Positions 45,949-54,875 are shown, counted from the stretch's first letter. The stretch is 64,000 nucleotides of DNA from Leptothrix discophora (GCF_030705305.1 NZ_JAUZEE010000005.1:62001-126000), one strand, 5' to 3'. Notes: generated by a model not told the origin, from the sequence alone. Made by a program: numbers and translations.

Positions 45949-46732
45949 ACGCCGCGCGCCGCTGGTTGTCATCACCGGCGCGTCCAGCGGCATCGGGCTG
46001 GCGCTGGCCGATGCCTTTGCGCGCCGCGGCTGGCGGCTCGCGTTGATCGCGCGACGCGAGGTGGTCTTGCAGGACTGGGCGCGCAGCCGGGGTCTCGGGC
46101 CCGACCGCGTCCTGTGCCTGGGTGCGGACGTGCGCGACATCGAAGCCATCGGCGCGGCCGGCCGGCAGGTGATCGCCGAAGTGGGCTTGCCGGACGTCGT
46201 CATCGCCAATGCCGGCATCAGCGTCGGCGTCGACACGGCCGAGCGCGGTGACCTCGACGTGCTGCAGGACCTCTATGCCACCAACGTGATCGGCATGGCA
46301 GCCACCTTCCAGCCCTATCTGCTGCCGATGCAGCAGGCGGGGCGCGGCACGCTGGTGGGACTCGGCAGCGTTGGCGGCATCCGTGGTCTGCCCGGTCATG
46401 GTGGCTACTGCGCCAGCAAGGCGGCGGTCATCAGCTACTGCGAGAGTCTGCGCGTGGAGCAGCGCGCCCACGGCCTGAAGGTCGTCACGCTGATGCCGGG
46501 CTTCATCGCCACGCCGCTGACGCAGGCCAATCCCTACCCGATGCCTTTCCTGATGCAGCCGGAGGCCTTCGCGGAACGGGCGCTCCGGGCGATCGAGCGC
46601 GGCGCGCGGTGCCCGGTCATCCCGTGGCAGATGGGCATGGTCGCCACCTTGCTGCGCTGGCTGCCCGATGCGCTGTTCGACCGCGTCATGGCCGGTCGTC
46701 CCCGCAAGCCCCGGCGTGCAACGCCAGGCTGA
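45929..46732 (+). CDS. Short-chain dehydrogenase/reductase
   Basis: A 267-residue classical SDR. The cofactor motif is TGASSGIGLALA, then NAG at about residue 94. The active-site serine lies in LGSVGGIRG, and YCASK gives the Tyr-x-x-x-Lys pair. It may act on a lipid or sugar substrate, since its gene is joined to the Kdo/LPS genes: the GTG start at 45929 overlaps the lptC end. The substrate is unknown. A strong terminator follows. Confidence 0.92.
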   Translation: MAVPIAERRAPLVVITGASSGIGLALADAFARRGWRLALIARREVVLQDWARSRGLGPDRVLCLGADVRDIEAIGAAGRQVIAEVGLPDVVIANAGISVGVDTAERGDLDVLQDLYATNVIGMAATFQPYLLPMQQAGRGTLVGLGSVGGIRGLPGHGGYCASKAAVISYCESLRVEQRAHGLKVVTLMPGFIATPLTQANPYPMPFLMQPEAFAERALRAIERGARCPVIPWQMGMVATLLRWLPDALFDRVMAGRPRKPRRATPG

Positions 46733-46750
46733 CCTACACGCGGGATCGGT

Positions 46751-46801
46751 CGTCTGGACGAGACGTCCAGACGTGAAAAAGCCGACCCGAGGGTCGGCTT
46801 T
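46751..46801. terminator. Tandem hairpins: palindrome plus bidirectional terminator
   Basis: First CGTCTGGACG-AGA-CGTCCAGACG (46751-46773), a perfect 10-bp stem. Directly after it, AAGCCGACCC-GA-GGGTCGGCTT (46779-46800), with A-run before and T-run after, a good terminator for both strands. It lies between the SDR gene and the convergent RNA-binding protein gene. Confidence 0.8.
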
Positions 46802-46897
46802 CTTGTCGGAGCGAGGCGGGTGTTGACCTGATCCTGGTGAACCGGTCGAGGCATCGACCGGTGCCTGGCTCAAGCGACGCCGCTGCGTCGGACGGGA

Positions 46898-47389
46898 TCA
46901 GTAGCCGTAGCCACCACCACCGTAGCCGCCGCCACCGCCGCCACCGTAGCCGCCACGGCCACCGCCGCCGCCGCCACCACCGGAGCCGCCACGGCCACCG
47001 CCGCCGCCACCGCCGTAGGGGCTGCGGAAGCCACCGCCACCGCCGCCACCACCACCGCCGCCACCGAAGCCGCCGCCACCACCGCCGCCTTCACGACGGC
47101 CACCGCCGCCGTAGGGGCTGCGGAAGCCGCCCGGCTTCTCTTCACGGGGGCGAGCCTCGTTCACGACCACGGCGCGGCCGCTGATGGCCTGACCGTTCAG
47201 ACCGTTGATGGCTGCCTGAGCTTCGGCATCCGAGCCCATTTCCACGAAGCCGAAGCCCTTGGAACGGCCGGTTTCACGGTCCATCATGACCTTGGCGGAT
47301 TGGACCGCACCGAACTGGGAGAACGCGTCGTTCAGATCTTCGTCGCGAACGCTGTAGGCGAGATTGCCCACATAGAGTTTGTTGCCCAT
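46898..47389 (-). CDS. Glycine-rich RRM RNA-binding protein
   Basis: A 163-residue protein: one RNA recognition motif (about 1-80; RNP2 KLYVGNLAY and RNP1 KGFGFVEM) followed by an ~80-residue Gly/Arg/Tyr-rich tail with two copies of GGFRSPYGGGG and a GGYGY end. This is the layout of the small cold-inducible RNA-binding proteins of betaproteobacteria and cyanobacteria. It probably acts as an RNA chaperone. The 5' leader lies within a 320-bp gene-free region. Confidence 0.93.
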   Translation of the reverse strand: MGNKLYVGNLAYSVRDEDLNDAFSQFGAVQSAKVMMDRETGRSKGFGFVEMGSDAEAQAAINGLNGQAISGRAVVVNEARPREEKPGGFRSPYGGGGRREGGGGGGGFGGGGGGGGGGGGFRSPYGGGGGGGRGGSGGGGGGGGRGGYGGGGGGGYGGGGYGY

Positions 47390-47709
47390 GGAAGAGCGCC
47401 TTTCAACAATCGAGTACCGGTCGAGCCGGGGAGCCAGTGGCGGAGCTACAGCCAGCACTCATTCCAGGGAACAGAGAAGGCGCACGCATCCAGACACGAA
47501 GAGCCATTATGCGCGACAGTCAAGAGCTTGAAAGGGGCGCGTGTCAACAAGTGTTGTGCGCAGGCCAGCGAGTGGCGCATTTCACGCCGCGTGGGGCGTG
47601 TCCCGCGGACTTCCGATCCTGAAGTCCGCACCCGAGTCCGGGTTTCCTCGGGCCCAAGCGTGGTCACGCCGAGACGGCCGACACGGCGGGGCCGCGAGAA
47701 TCGCCCGCC
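47390..47709. other. Gene-free divergent region between RRM and MarC genes
   Basis: About 320 bp, with the leader of the RNA-binding protein on one side and that of marC-like on the other. It contains a 9-bp hairpin GCGGACTTC/GAAGTCCGC (47605-47629, 7-base loop). No gene or promoter can be assigned with confidence; cold-induced genes often have long leaders. Confidence 0.5.
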
Positions 47710-48351
47710 ATGGATCTCCTCAAGCCGCTGATCGCCCTGCTCGCCATCGTGAACCCGATCGGCGTCGTGCCGTTCTTCATCCACTTCACGCAAGGCCTGG
47801 ATGCCCAGCAGCGCCGGCACACCATCCGCGTGTCGAGCTTCACCGCGTTCTGCGTGATCTCGATCAGCGCCCTGGCTGGCCTGCAGGTGATCGAGTTCTT
47901 CGGCATCTCGCTGGCGTCCTTCCAGGTCGGTGGCGGCACGCTGCTGCTGATCAGCGCGCTGCAGATGCTCAACGCCCAGCCTGCCGAAGGCCGCCGCGAG
48001 GACGTCAGCGAGGGCGAGCAGAAGGTCGATGCCGGCGCCAGCATCGCCGTCGTGCCGCTGACGATCCCGCTGCTGACGGGCCCGGCCACCATCTCCACCA
48101 TGGTCATCTATGCCGACCAGACCCGCCACTGGACTCAGCGCGCCGCGCTGGTCGGCTACGGTGTGGTGGTCGGCCTGGCGACCTACGCGAGCTTCTCGGC
48201 TGCCGGCCGGATCGCCCGCTGGCTCGGCCAGACCGGCATCAACGTGATGACGCGCCTGATGGGTCTGATCCTGGCCGCCCTGGCCGTCGAGATCATGGCC
48301 GAGGGCCTGATCAAGCTTTTCCCCGTGCTGGCGACCGGTCTCGTGCGCTGA
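47710..48351 (+). CDS. MarC family membrane protein
   Basis: A 213-residue membrane protein with about six helices and the MarC pattern NPIGVVPFFIHFT, GGGTLLLISALQML, VVPLTIPLLTGPATISTMV and MTRLMGLILAALAVEIMAEGL. The family was once linked to multiple antibiotic resistance, but that link has been withdrawn and the function is unknown. It is followed 51 bp later by a GMC oxidoreductase gene on the same strand. Confidence 0.92.
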   Translation: MDLLKPLIALLAIVNPIGVVPFFIHFTQGLDAQQRRHTIRVSSFTAFCVISISALAGLQVIEFFGISLASFQVGGGTLLLISALQMLNAQPAEGRREDVSEGEQKVDAGASIAVVPLTIPLLTGPATISTMVIYADQTRHWTQRAALVGYGVVVGLATYASFSAAGRIARWLGQTGINVMTRLMGLILAALAVEIMAEGLIKLFPVLATGLVR

Positions 48352-48402
48352 GTCGCCGAGCCGTCCTGCCGCCAGCTTCCGCTCCCACTGTTGCCCTGAC
48401 CC

Positions 48403-50061
48403 ATGCCCACCTTCGACCACATCATCATCGGCGCCGGTACCGCCGGCAGCCTGCTGGCCAACCGCCTGTCGGCCGATCGGCAGCGGCGCGTGCTGCTGCT
48501 GGAGGCCGGTGGACACGACGACTACCACTGGATCCACATCCCCGTCGGCTACCTGCACTGCATCGGCAACCCGCGCACCGACTGGCTCTACCGGACCGAG
48601 CCCGACGCCGGCCTGAACGGCCGTGCGCTGCGCTACCCGCGAGGCAAGGTGCTGGGCGGCAGTTCCAGCATCAACGGGATGATCTACATGCGCGGCCAGG
48701 CACGCGATTACGAGCAATGGGCCGCCTTGACCGGTGACGACGCCTGGCGCTGGGAGGCCTGCCTGGAAGCCTTCAAGCGCCACGAGAACCACTGGCGCCT
48801 GGACGAGGGTGCCGCCGAGCCGCCTGACGCCGCCTTTGCCGCCGCCCACGGCCATGGCGGCGAGTGGCGGGTCGAGAAGCAGCGGCTGCGCTGGGACATC
48901 CTCGATGCCTTCGCCGAGGCGGCCGTGCAGGCCGGCATCCCGGCCACGAAGGACTTCAACCAGGGCGACAACACCGGCGTCGGTTATTTCGAGGTCAACC
49001 AGCGCAAGGGCTTGCGCTGGAACACCGCGCGGGCCTTCCTGCGCCCGACCTGCTTCGGGCGGACCAACTTCGAGCTGTGGACCGGCGTGCGCGTGCAGCG
49101 CCTGCTGCTGGAGCGCCAGCCCGACGGCGGCCAGCGCTGCACGGGCGTCGAGGTCTGGACGCCGCACGGCGTGGAGACGGTGCACGCCAGTGGCGAGGTC
49201 CTGCTCAGCGCCGGCAGCATCGGCAGCGTGCAGGTGCTGCAACTCTCGGGCATCGGCCCGGGCGAGCTGTTGCACGCCCACGGCGTGACGCCGGTGCACG
49301 AGCTGGCGGGGGTCGGCCAGAACCTGCAGGACCACCTGCAGATCCGCGCCGTCTACGGCGTGCAGGGCACGCGCACCCTCAACACGATGACGCGCAGCTG
49401 GTGGGGCAAGGCCAAGATCGGCCTGGAGTACGCCGTGCGTCGCAGCGGCCCGATGAGCATGGCGCCGTCGCAGCTTGGGGCCTTCGCGCGCTCGGACCCG
49501 GACCGGGCGCATGCCAACTTGCAGTACCACGTCCAGCCGCTGTCGCTCGATGCCTTCGGCGAGCCGCTGCACGCTTTCGATGCCTTCACCGCCAGCGTCT
49601 GCAACCTCAACCCGACCTCGCGCGGGACGGTGCAGATCCGCAGCCCGCGCGCCGAGGACGCGCCGGCCATCGCGCCCAACTACCTGTCGACCGACGAGGA
49701 CCGCCGCGTCGCCGCCCATTCGCTGCGTCTGACCCGCCGCATCGTGGCCCAGCCAGCGCTGGCGGCCTACCGGCCGCAGGAGGTCAAGCCCGGCCCCGGC
49801 CCGGACACCGACGAGGACCTGGCGCGGTTGGCCGGCGACATCGGCACGACCATCTTCCATCCGGTCGGCACCTGCCGCATGGGCGCGGCCGACGACCCCA
49901 CCGCGGTGGTCGACAGCCGCCTGCGGGTGCGCGGCGTGCGCGGGCTGCGCGTCGTCGATGCCAGCGTGATGCCCACCATCACCAGCGGCAACACCAACTC
50001 GCCCACGCTGATGCTGGCCGAACGCGCGGCCGACTGGGTGCTGGCGGACGCGCGGGCCTGA
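48403..50061 (+). CDS. GMC-family oxidoreductase (choline/alcohol dehydrogenase-like)
   Basis: A 552-residue flavoenzyme. The N-terminal FAD-binding motif is HIIIGAGTAGSLLANRL with LLLEAG. The GMC signature PRGKVLGGSSSINGMIYMRG lies near residue 80, the second signature SAGSIGSVQVLQLSGIGP near 270. C-terminal HPVGTCRMG and MPTITSGNTNSPTLML carry the catalytic His/Asn region. It resembles BetA but also alcohol dehydrogenases; without betB or betI nearby the substrate is undecided. Confidence 0.92.
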   Translation: MPTFDHIIIGAGTAGSLLANRLSADRQRRVLLLEAGGHDDYHWIHIPVGYLHCIGNPRTDWLYRTEPDAGLNGRALRYPRGKVLGGSSSINGMIYMRGQARDYEQWAALTGDDAWRWEACLEAFKRHENHWRLDEGAAEPPDAAFAAAHGHGGEWRVEKQRLRWDILDAFAEAAVQAGIPATKDFNQGDNTGVGYFEVNQRKGLRWNTARAFLRPTCFGRTNFELWTGVRVQRLLLERQPDGGQRCTGVEVWTPHGVETVHASGEVLLSAGSIGSVQVLQLSGIGPGELLHAHGVTPVHELAGVGQNLQDHLQIRAVYGVQGTRTLNTMTRSWWGKAKIGLEYAVRRSGPMSMAPSQLGAFARSDPDRAHANLQYHVQPLSLDAFGEPLHAFDAFTASVCNLNPTSRGTVQIRSPRAEDAPAIAPNYLSTDEDRRVAAHSLRLTRRIVAQPALAAYRPQEVKPGPGPDTDEDLARLAGDIGTTIFHPVGTCRMGAADDPTAVVDSRLRVRGVRGLRVVDASVMPTITSGNTNSPTLMLAERAADWVLADARA

Positions 50062-50154
50062 GCGTGCGTCCGCGTGCCCGTCGGGCACCCGGACCAACCA
50101 GGCCGCTCCGGGTTCTTCCTGATGCTGGCCTGACCACCGCCTCGCTACAGTCCA

Positions 50155-50360
50155 GCGACTCGCAAGCGGGGCCCTAGAGGCCCGTTGCCGGAGCGAGGTG
50201 CTGAGGAGACAAGACCCGCAGAACCGCTGGATTCCGCAGAAGAACATGCATCGCGGATCCGGCCACAGAACAAGATTTGACCCCACGGGTGCCAACAGCA
50301 GTCGCCCCGTCACACAAGAGACAATTCGAAGGCGCCGGATCACCCGGCGCCTTTTTCTTT
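50155..50360 (+). ncRNA. ssrS: Candidate 6S RNA (ssrS-like), with its terminator
   Basis: A gene-free stretch with the layout of 6S RNA. The ends pair (GCGACT at 50155-50160 with AGTCGC at 50300-50305). The 5' side then shows CGCAAGCGGGGCC, close to the E. coli 6S CGCAAGCGGGCC bulge-stem. A terminal hairpin near 50227-50266 carries CATGC in its loop and TCCGC/GCGGA in its stem. A TACAGT -10-like sequence lies at 50146-50151. The terminator at 50329-50360 ends it. Identification rests on pattern memory, not on a covariance model. Confidence 0.5.
50329..50360 (+). terminator. Strong intrinsic terminator of an ncRNA
   Basis: Perfect 10-bp stem AAGGCGCCGG-ATCAC-CCGGCGCCTT followed by TTTCTTT. 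No coding gene ends close upstream on this strand (the GMC gene stops 268 bp earlier), which argues for a separate transcript in between. Confidence 0.88.
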
Positions 50361-50432
50361 GTCCGGACGGAAAACCTCCGGACGACATCGTGGGGCATGT
50401 GTCCGCAAGGGCACGGGAAGGGCGCGGGGCGC

Positions 50433-51194
50433 ATGACGGAATGGATCTGGGTCACGCTGGCCTCGGCGCTGGCGGGCTTTGTCGACGCGATCGTCGGTGG
50501 TGGCGGGTTGGTGCTGGTGCCGGCCCTGTTCGCGGCCTACCCCGGCGTGGCGCCGGCGACGCTGTTCGGCACCAACAAGAGTGCCTCGGTCTGGGGCACG
50601 GCCTGGGCGGCGCGGCTGTATGCGCGCCGCGTGACGCTGAACTGGACCTCGCTCGGTCCGGCGATGGCGGCGGCCTTCGCGGGTGCGGCCTTCGGCGCCT
50701 GGCTGGTCACCCAGGTCAGCGCGGGCAGCCTGCGCAAGGCCTTGCCTTTCATCCTGGCTGCGGTGCTGGTCTACACGCTGCGGCGCAAGGACCTTGGCCG
50801 CGAGCACGCGCCGCACCGCAGTGCCACGTCCGAGCGCCTGCTCGCCACGCTGATCGGCCTGTCGATCGGCTTCTACGACGGCTTCTTCGGGCCCGGCACC
50901 GGCAGCTTCTTCGTCTTCCTGATGGTGCGTGCGCTGGGCTACGACTTCCTGCATGCCTCGGCCAGCGCCAAGCTGCTGAACGTCGCCACCAACGTCGCGG
51001 CGCTGGCCTGGTTCTGGTGGGCCGGGCATGTCATGCCGCAGGTCGCGGCCACCATGGCGGTGGCCAACGTGGCGGGCAGCTACGTCGGCACCCACCTGGC
51101 GCTGAAGCGCGGCGCAGGCTTCGTGCGCGGCGTCTTCATCGCTGTTGTCAGCCTGCTGATCCTGCGCACCGGCTGGGACGCCTGGCGGCTCTGA
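50433..51194 (+). CDS. TauE/SafE family sulfite exporter-like permease
   Basis: A 253-residue permease with about eight helices and the two TauE/SafE half-motifs: GFVDAIVGGGGLVLVPAL with FGTNKSASVWGT, and GFYDGFFGPGTGSFFVF with SAKLLNVATNVAALAWF. The family moves sulfite, sulfoacetate or other organosulfonates, but the substrate here is unknown. It starts 72 bp after the ncRNA terminator. Confidence 0.9.
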   Translation: MTEWIWVTLASALAGFVDAIVGGGGLVLVPALFAAYPGVAPATLFGTNKSASVWGTAWAARLYARRVTLNWTSLGPAMAAAFAGAAFGAWLVTQVSAGSLRKALPFILAAVLVYTLRRKDLGREHAPHRSATSERLLATLIGLSIGFYDGFFGPGTGSFFVFLMVRALGYDFLHASASAKLLNVATNVAALAWFWWAGHVMPQVAATMAVANVAGSYVGTHLALKRGAGFVRGVFIAVVSLLILRTGWDAWRL

Positions 51195-51209
51195 GCCGCC
51201 TGCCCAGGC

Positions 51210-51986
51210 TCAGAAGCGGAAGGTCTCGCCGCGCGCCAGCGGCGTGATCGTGCGGCCCAGGCCCATGGCCGCGAGCTGGCCGGTCACCGCCGCCATCTCG
51301 CCGGGCTTCACATGCGTGATGACCACGCGGGTGTGCTCCTCGAGCTGCTCCAGCTCGGCCGCGAGCATGCTGGGCGACAGGTGCTTGCTGACCTCGGCCA
51401 GTGCGCGTTCGTCGTCGCTGAAGGCGGTCTCGATGACGAGTTGGGCAATCCGGCGGCCGCGCAGCGTGCGCCACAGCGCCGGGTTGGGGCCGGTGTCGCC
51501 GGTGTAGATCCACCAGCCGCTGGGCGTGGCCACGCCGAAGCCGCAGGCGGGCACGGTGTGGGCGGCGGGCAGCACCTCGATGGGCAGGTCCGCCAGCGTC
51601 AGGCGCTGGCCGATCTCGATCGGGTGCAGTTCTAGGATCGGCTGCTGCGGCCGCGGCAACCGCGTGAAGTCGGGCCAGATCACGTTGTTGAAGACGTGGC
51701 GGCGCAGGGCTTCGAGGGTCTCGGGGAGCGCATGCACGCGGATCGGCCGGCACTCGTCGCCCGACATGCGCCGGTGCATGACGCTGTCGGCGATCAGCGC
51801 GATGCCGAGCACGTGGTCGAGGTGCGAGTGCGAGATCAGGATGTGGTCGATCGCCGCCATCTCGTCGAGCGTCAGGTCGCCCACGCCGGTGCCCGCGTCA
51901 ACCAGGACGCTGTCGTTGAGCAGGAAGGAGGTGGTTCGGCAGTCCTGGGCAATCGAGCCCGAACAGCCGAGAACGCGCAGGTTCAT
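51210..51986 (-). CDS. Metallo-beta-lactamase-fold hydrolase (class II cyclic nucleotide phosphodiesterase-like)
   Basis: A 258-residue protein with the metal site HSHLDH (about 53-58) and further ligands in PAAHTVPACGFG, YTGDTGPN and VITHVKPGE. The start MNLRVLGCSGSI and the pattern FLLNDSVLVDAGTGVG resemble the cAMP phosphodiesterase class II / RNase Z-like branch. It could hydrolyse a cyclic nucleotide or phosphodiester. The substrate is unproven. Convergent with the TauE gene (15-bp gap). Confidence 0.8.
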   Translation of the reverse strand: MNLRVLGCSGSIAQDCRTTSFLLNDSVLVDAGTGVGDLTLDEMAAIDHILISHSHLDHVLGIALIADSVMHRRMSGDECRPIRVHALPETLEALRRHVFNNVIWPDFTRLPRPQQPILELHPIEIGQRLTLADLPIEVLPAAHTVPACGFGVATPSGWWIYTGDTGPNPALWRTLRGRRIAQLVIETAFSDDERALAEVSKHLSPSMLAAELEQLEEHTRVVITHVKPGEMAAVTGQLAAMGLGRTITPLARGETFRF

Positions 51987-52224
51987 TCGAATTCCAGGTC
52001 AGGCCTTGAGGTCGGTCGTCGGACAGGCGGCGACCTTGCGGGCGATCAAGGCGCGAATGCTGCCCGCCGACGGTGCGTCGGGCAAGCGCCCGGTTGAGCA
52101 CAAACGCACTGCGACAACAGACGGTGGACCTGGAAATGTGGCGGTCGTGAACAAGGGCACGCAGCGGATGACCGTTCGCTGACCGTGGCACGTCGCCCCG
52201 GCTCGTCCAGGGCACTCGGGCGCG

Positions 52225-52914
52225 TCAGGGCTGCACGAACTGCATCTGCGTGCCGGCGAGTTCGATCACGTCGCCATCCTTCAGATGCACCGGGTCGCCT
52301 TGCACCGCCGAGCCGTTGACGGTCGGACGCGTGCTGCCTTCGACGTGGGCGAAGACGTAGCCGCCCGGACGCTTGGTGATCGAGGCGACCTGCACGCCGG
52401 GCTTGCCGACGGTGGTCACGACCTTGGTCAGTGCGACCTCGCGACCCGCTGCAGCGCCCGACAGCACCTTGATCGAGGCCTGCGTGACCGTCGAGATGCC
52501 GAGGCTGCCGAAGTTCGACGGCGGCGGCAGGTGGCCCGGCGAGGTCGGCAGCTGGGGCCGCGCACCGCCGATGCCCGGCGGCATCTGGCCGGGCTTGAGG
52601 ATCATGGTCTTCTCGTAGTCGGCGCTGTCCTCGACCAGATACTTGATCTTGTATTTGCCGATCTCGACCGTGTCGTTGTGCTGGAGCAGCTGCTTCTTGA
52701 CGGCACGACCGTTGATGTAGGTGCCGTTGGTGCTGTTCTGGTCCTCGATGTAGACGTCCTGTCCGACCATCTGGAGCACCGCGTGCTCGCCGCTGACGGC
52801 GAGGTTGTCGATCACGATGTCGTTGTAGGGCCGACGACCCAGCGTCGTCTTGTCCTTGGTGAGTTGGACTTCCTTGATGACAACACCGTCCAACGAAACG
52901 ACAAGCTTAGGCAT
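52225..52914 (-). CDS. FHA-domain protein (two FHA-like domains)
   Basis: A 229-residue protein. An N-terminal FHA domain (about 20-95) has the phosphothreonine-binding pattern LGRRPYNDIVIDNLAVSGEHA and DQNSTNGTYINGR. A linker contains YEKTMILKPGQ, a threonine of the kind phosphorylated by Ser/Thr kinases, and a Pro-rich stretch. A second FHA-like domain (about 145-228) lacks the GRxxxxD motif but keeps TVNGSAVQ. It follows PP2C and the kinase in the same direction (42- and 31-bp gaps), so it is the probable target or reader. Confidence 0.92.
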   Translation of the reverse strand: MPKLVVSLDGVVIKEVQLTKDKTTLGRRPYNDIVIDNLAVSGEHAVLQMVGQDVYIEDQNSTNGTYINGRAVKKQLLQHNDTVEIGKYKIKYLVEDSADYEKTMILKPGQMPPGIGGARPQLPTSPGHLPPPSNFGSLGISTVTQASIKVLSGAAAGREVALTKVVTTVGKPGVQVASITKRPGGYVFAHVEGSTRPTVNGSAVQGDPVHLKDGDVIELAGTQMQFVQP

Positions 52915-52956
52915 GCGCGACCTCTGAGCAGGGGGGTCTTTCTGGTTCCGGAGCCC

Positions 52957-53763
52957 TCACCGCCGGAAAGGCCACCACGCACGTCCTGCTGAAGCAGCAG
53001 CACGCACAGCCACCAGTATCACAGCGATGTTATCGCGTCCGCCTGCCTCATTGGCTGCTTCAACGAGGGCATGTGCGGCATCTGCCACCTGGTTGTGTCC
53101 GCGCAGGACTTCGGCGATGCGGGCGTCGTCGAGCATGTCCGACAGGCCGTCCGAACACATCAGGATCCAGTCGTCGGCGACCAGCGCGTGCGGGTGCACT
53201 TCCAGCAGCACGATGTCCTCGACGCCGACCGCGCGCGTGACCAGGTTCTTGTTGAGGCTCAGGGCCGCCTGCTCGGGCGACAGCAGTCCGGCATCGATCT
53301 GTTCCTGCAACAGCGAGTGATCGCGGGTGAGCTGCACCAGCTCGCCTTCGCGCCAGCGGTAGGCGCGCGAATCACCGATGTGGCCGACCAGCAGCTGCAT
53401 GCCGCGGAAGACCGCGACCACCAGCGTCGTGCCCATCCCGGCGTACTGCGGGTTGGCGTTGGCGGCGTTGAAGATCGCGCGGTTGGCGTTGTCGACGCAG
53501 ACGTCCATCGCCCGGCGCACGTCGTGGTCGCTGACCTCGCCGGCGGCCTCGACCAGCCAGCGGCCCAGTTCCGATCGGATGAAGGCCGTGGCCATGCCGC
53601 TGGCGACCTCGCCGGCGTTGTAGCCGCCCATGCCGTCGGCAAGCACGGCCAGCGCGGCGTCCTCGTCGAGGGCGACCGAGTCTTCGTTGTTGGCGCGTAC
53701 CCGGCCGCGATCGGTCACGGCATGGAACTCGTAGCTGAGGAGCGCGGGGCTGGATCTGTCCAT
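52957..53763 (-). CDS. PP2C-type serine/threonine phosphatase (Stp/PrpC-like)
   Basis: A 268-residue PP2C. Metal-binding motifs are RGRVRANNEDSVAL, VLADGMGGYNAGEVAS, GHIGDSRAYRW, CSDGLSDML and GGRDNIAVILV. It dephosphorylates Ser/Thr phosphoproteins, reversing the adjacent kinase. The start at 53763 is chosen (MDRSSPALLSYEF). It is encoded between the kinase and FHA genes. Confidence 0.94.
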   Translation of the reverse strand: MDRSSPALLSYEFHAVTDRGRVRANNEDSVALDEDAALAVLADGMGGYNAGEVASGMATAFIRSELGRWLVEAAGEVSDHDVRRAMDVCVDNANRAIFNAANANPQYAGMGTTLVVAVFRGMQLLVGHIGDSRAYRWREGELVQLTRDHSLLQEQIDAGLLSPEQAALSLNKNLVTRAVGVEDIVLLEVHPHALVADDWILMCSDGLSDMLDDARIAEVLRGHNQVADAAHALVEAANEAGGRDNIAVILVAVRAAASAGRAWWPFRR

Positions 53764-53794
53764 GTTCACGCAAACAATTGTGCCCGCATCGCCC

Positions 53795-54820
53795 TCAACC
53801 CGGGAGGGCATCCGAACCGGGTGCGCCACGCAAGCCACGGTCTGCGTCCTTCGCCTCGCGCCCGCCGGTGGCCGCCGTCAGGGTGGCCTCGGCAGCGGCT
53901 TGCGGATCGCGCGGCTGCATGCGCGCGGCGATCAGGCGCAGGTCACCGGCGAGGCTGTGACCGTCGGCATAGCGCAGCTCGGGTCGCTTCTCGAGCAGGA
54001 TGGTGACGACGTCGGCCAGCGCGTCGGGCAGGCCGGGCCGCAGGTGGCGTGCGTCCGGGGCGGGCTGATGGGCGACGGCGGCCATCAGCTCGGTCATCGT
54101 CGCGCCGTTGCAGGGCAGCCGCGAGGTCAGCAACTGGAACAGCACGACGCCCAGCGAGTAGAGGTCGCTGCGGCCGTCGAGCGTGCGCCCGGCCAGCTGC
54201 TCGGGCGACATGTAGGACGGCGAGCCCAGCACCAGCCCGGTCCGCGTGCGGCTGGCATCGAGCAGGCGGGCGACGCCGAAGTCCATCACCTTCACCCGGT
54301 CGTGCCGGGCATCGACCATCACGTTGGCCGGCTTGATGTCGCGGTGCACGACGTCGTGGGCATGGGCATGGGCCAGGGCATCGGCCACGCGCGCGCCGAT
54401 CGCGACGACGCTGGAGACCGGCAGCAGCGTCGCCGGGCGGATGTGGTGCGACAGGTCGCAGCCGCTCAGCAGTTCCATCACGAGGTAGGCCAGCTCCTCG
54501 GTGTCGCCGCCGTCGATGACGTCCACGATGTCGGGATGGCGCAGCCGGCTGGCGGCCTGGGCCTCGCGCTGGAAGCGGGTCCGGGCCTCGTCGAGCGCAT
54601 AGCCCTGGAATTCGCGGCCCAGCGCCAGCGTCTTGATGGCCACGACCCGGCCGTCTCGTATGTCATGGGCCCGGTAGACACGGCCCATGGCGCCGCGGCC
54701 CAGCTCGCGGTCGAGCAGGTAGTGACCGAGCTTCGCGTCGCCCGCCGCGACCGGCCAGCCGCTCTCCGAGGCGACGCCATCGGCGTCGTCCGGCGGATCG
54801 GGGCGGCGCGTGTCGGTCAT
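53795..54820 (-). CDS. Eukaryotic-like serine/threonine protein kinase
   Basis: A 341-residue Hanks-type kinase. The P-loop is LGRGAMGRVYRAHD, the ATP lysine is K63 (VVAIK), the catalytic loop is HRDIKPANVMVD (D161), DFG is at 180-182, and SYMSPEQL stands for the APE-containing region. There is no transmembrane helix or PASTA domain, so it is a cytosolic enzyme, unlike PknB. The C-terminal ~50 residues are Ala/Arg-rich. It starts 55 bp after terC-like and is followed by its phosphatase. Confidence 0.94.
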   Translation of the reverse strand: MTDTRRPDPPDDADGVASESGWPVAAGDAKLGHYLLDRELGRGAMGRVYRAHDIRDGRVVAIKTLALGREFQGYALDEARTRFQREAQAASRLRHPDIVDVIDGGDTEELAYLVMELLSGCDLSHHIRPATLLPVSSVVAIGARVADALAHAHAHDVVHRDIKPANVMVDARHDRVKVMDFGVARLLDASRTRTGLVLGSPSYMSPEQLAGRTLDGRSDLYSLGVVLFQLLTSRLPCNGATMTELMAAVAHQPAPDARHLRPGLPDALADVVTILLEKRPELRYADGHSLAGDLRLIAARMQPRDPQAAAEATLTAATGGREAKDADRGLRGAPGSDALPG

Positions 54821-54875
54821 CGTGGCGGCTGGGTCCTCGGCAGCGTGGCGGGGGCGACGCTGCGGCGCGCGTCGA

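Noticed and set aside
46898-47150. Gly-codon repeats as a CRISPR-like or satellite array
   Set aside because: The GGC/GGT repetition is in frame with the glycine-rich tail of the RRM protein and has no regular spacers.
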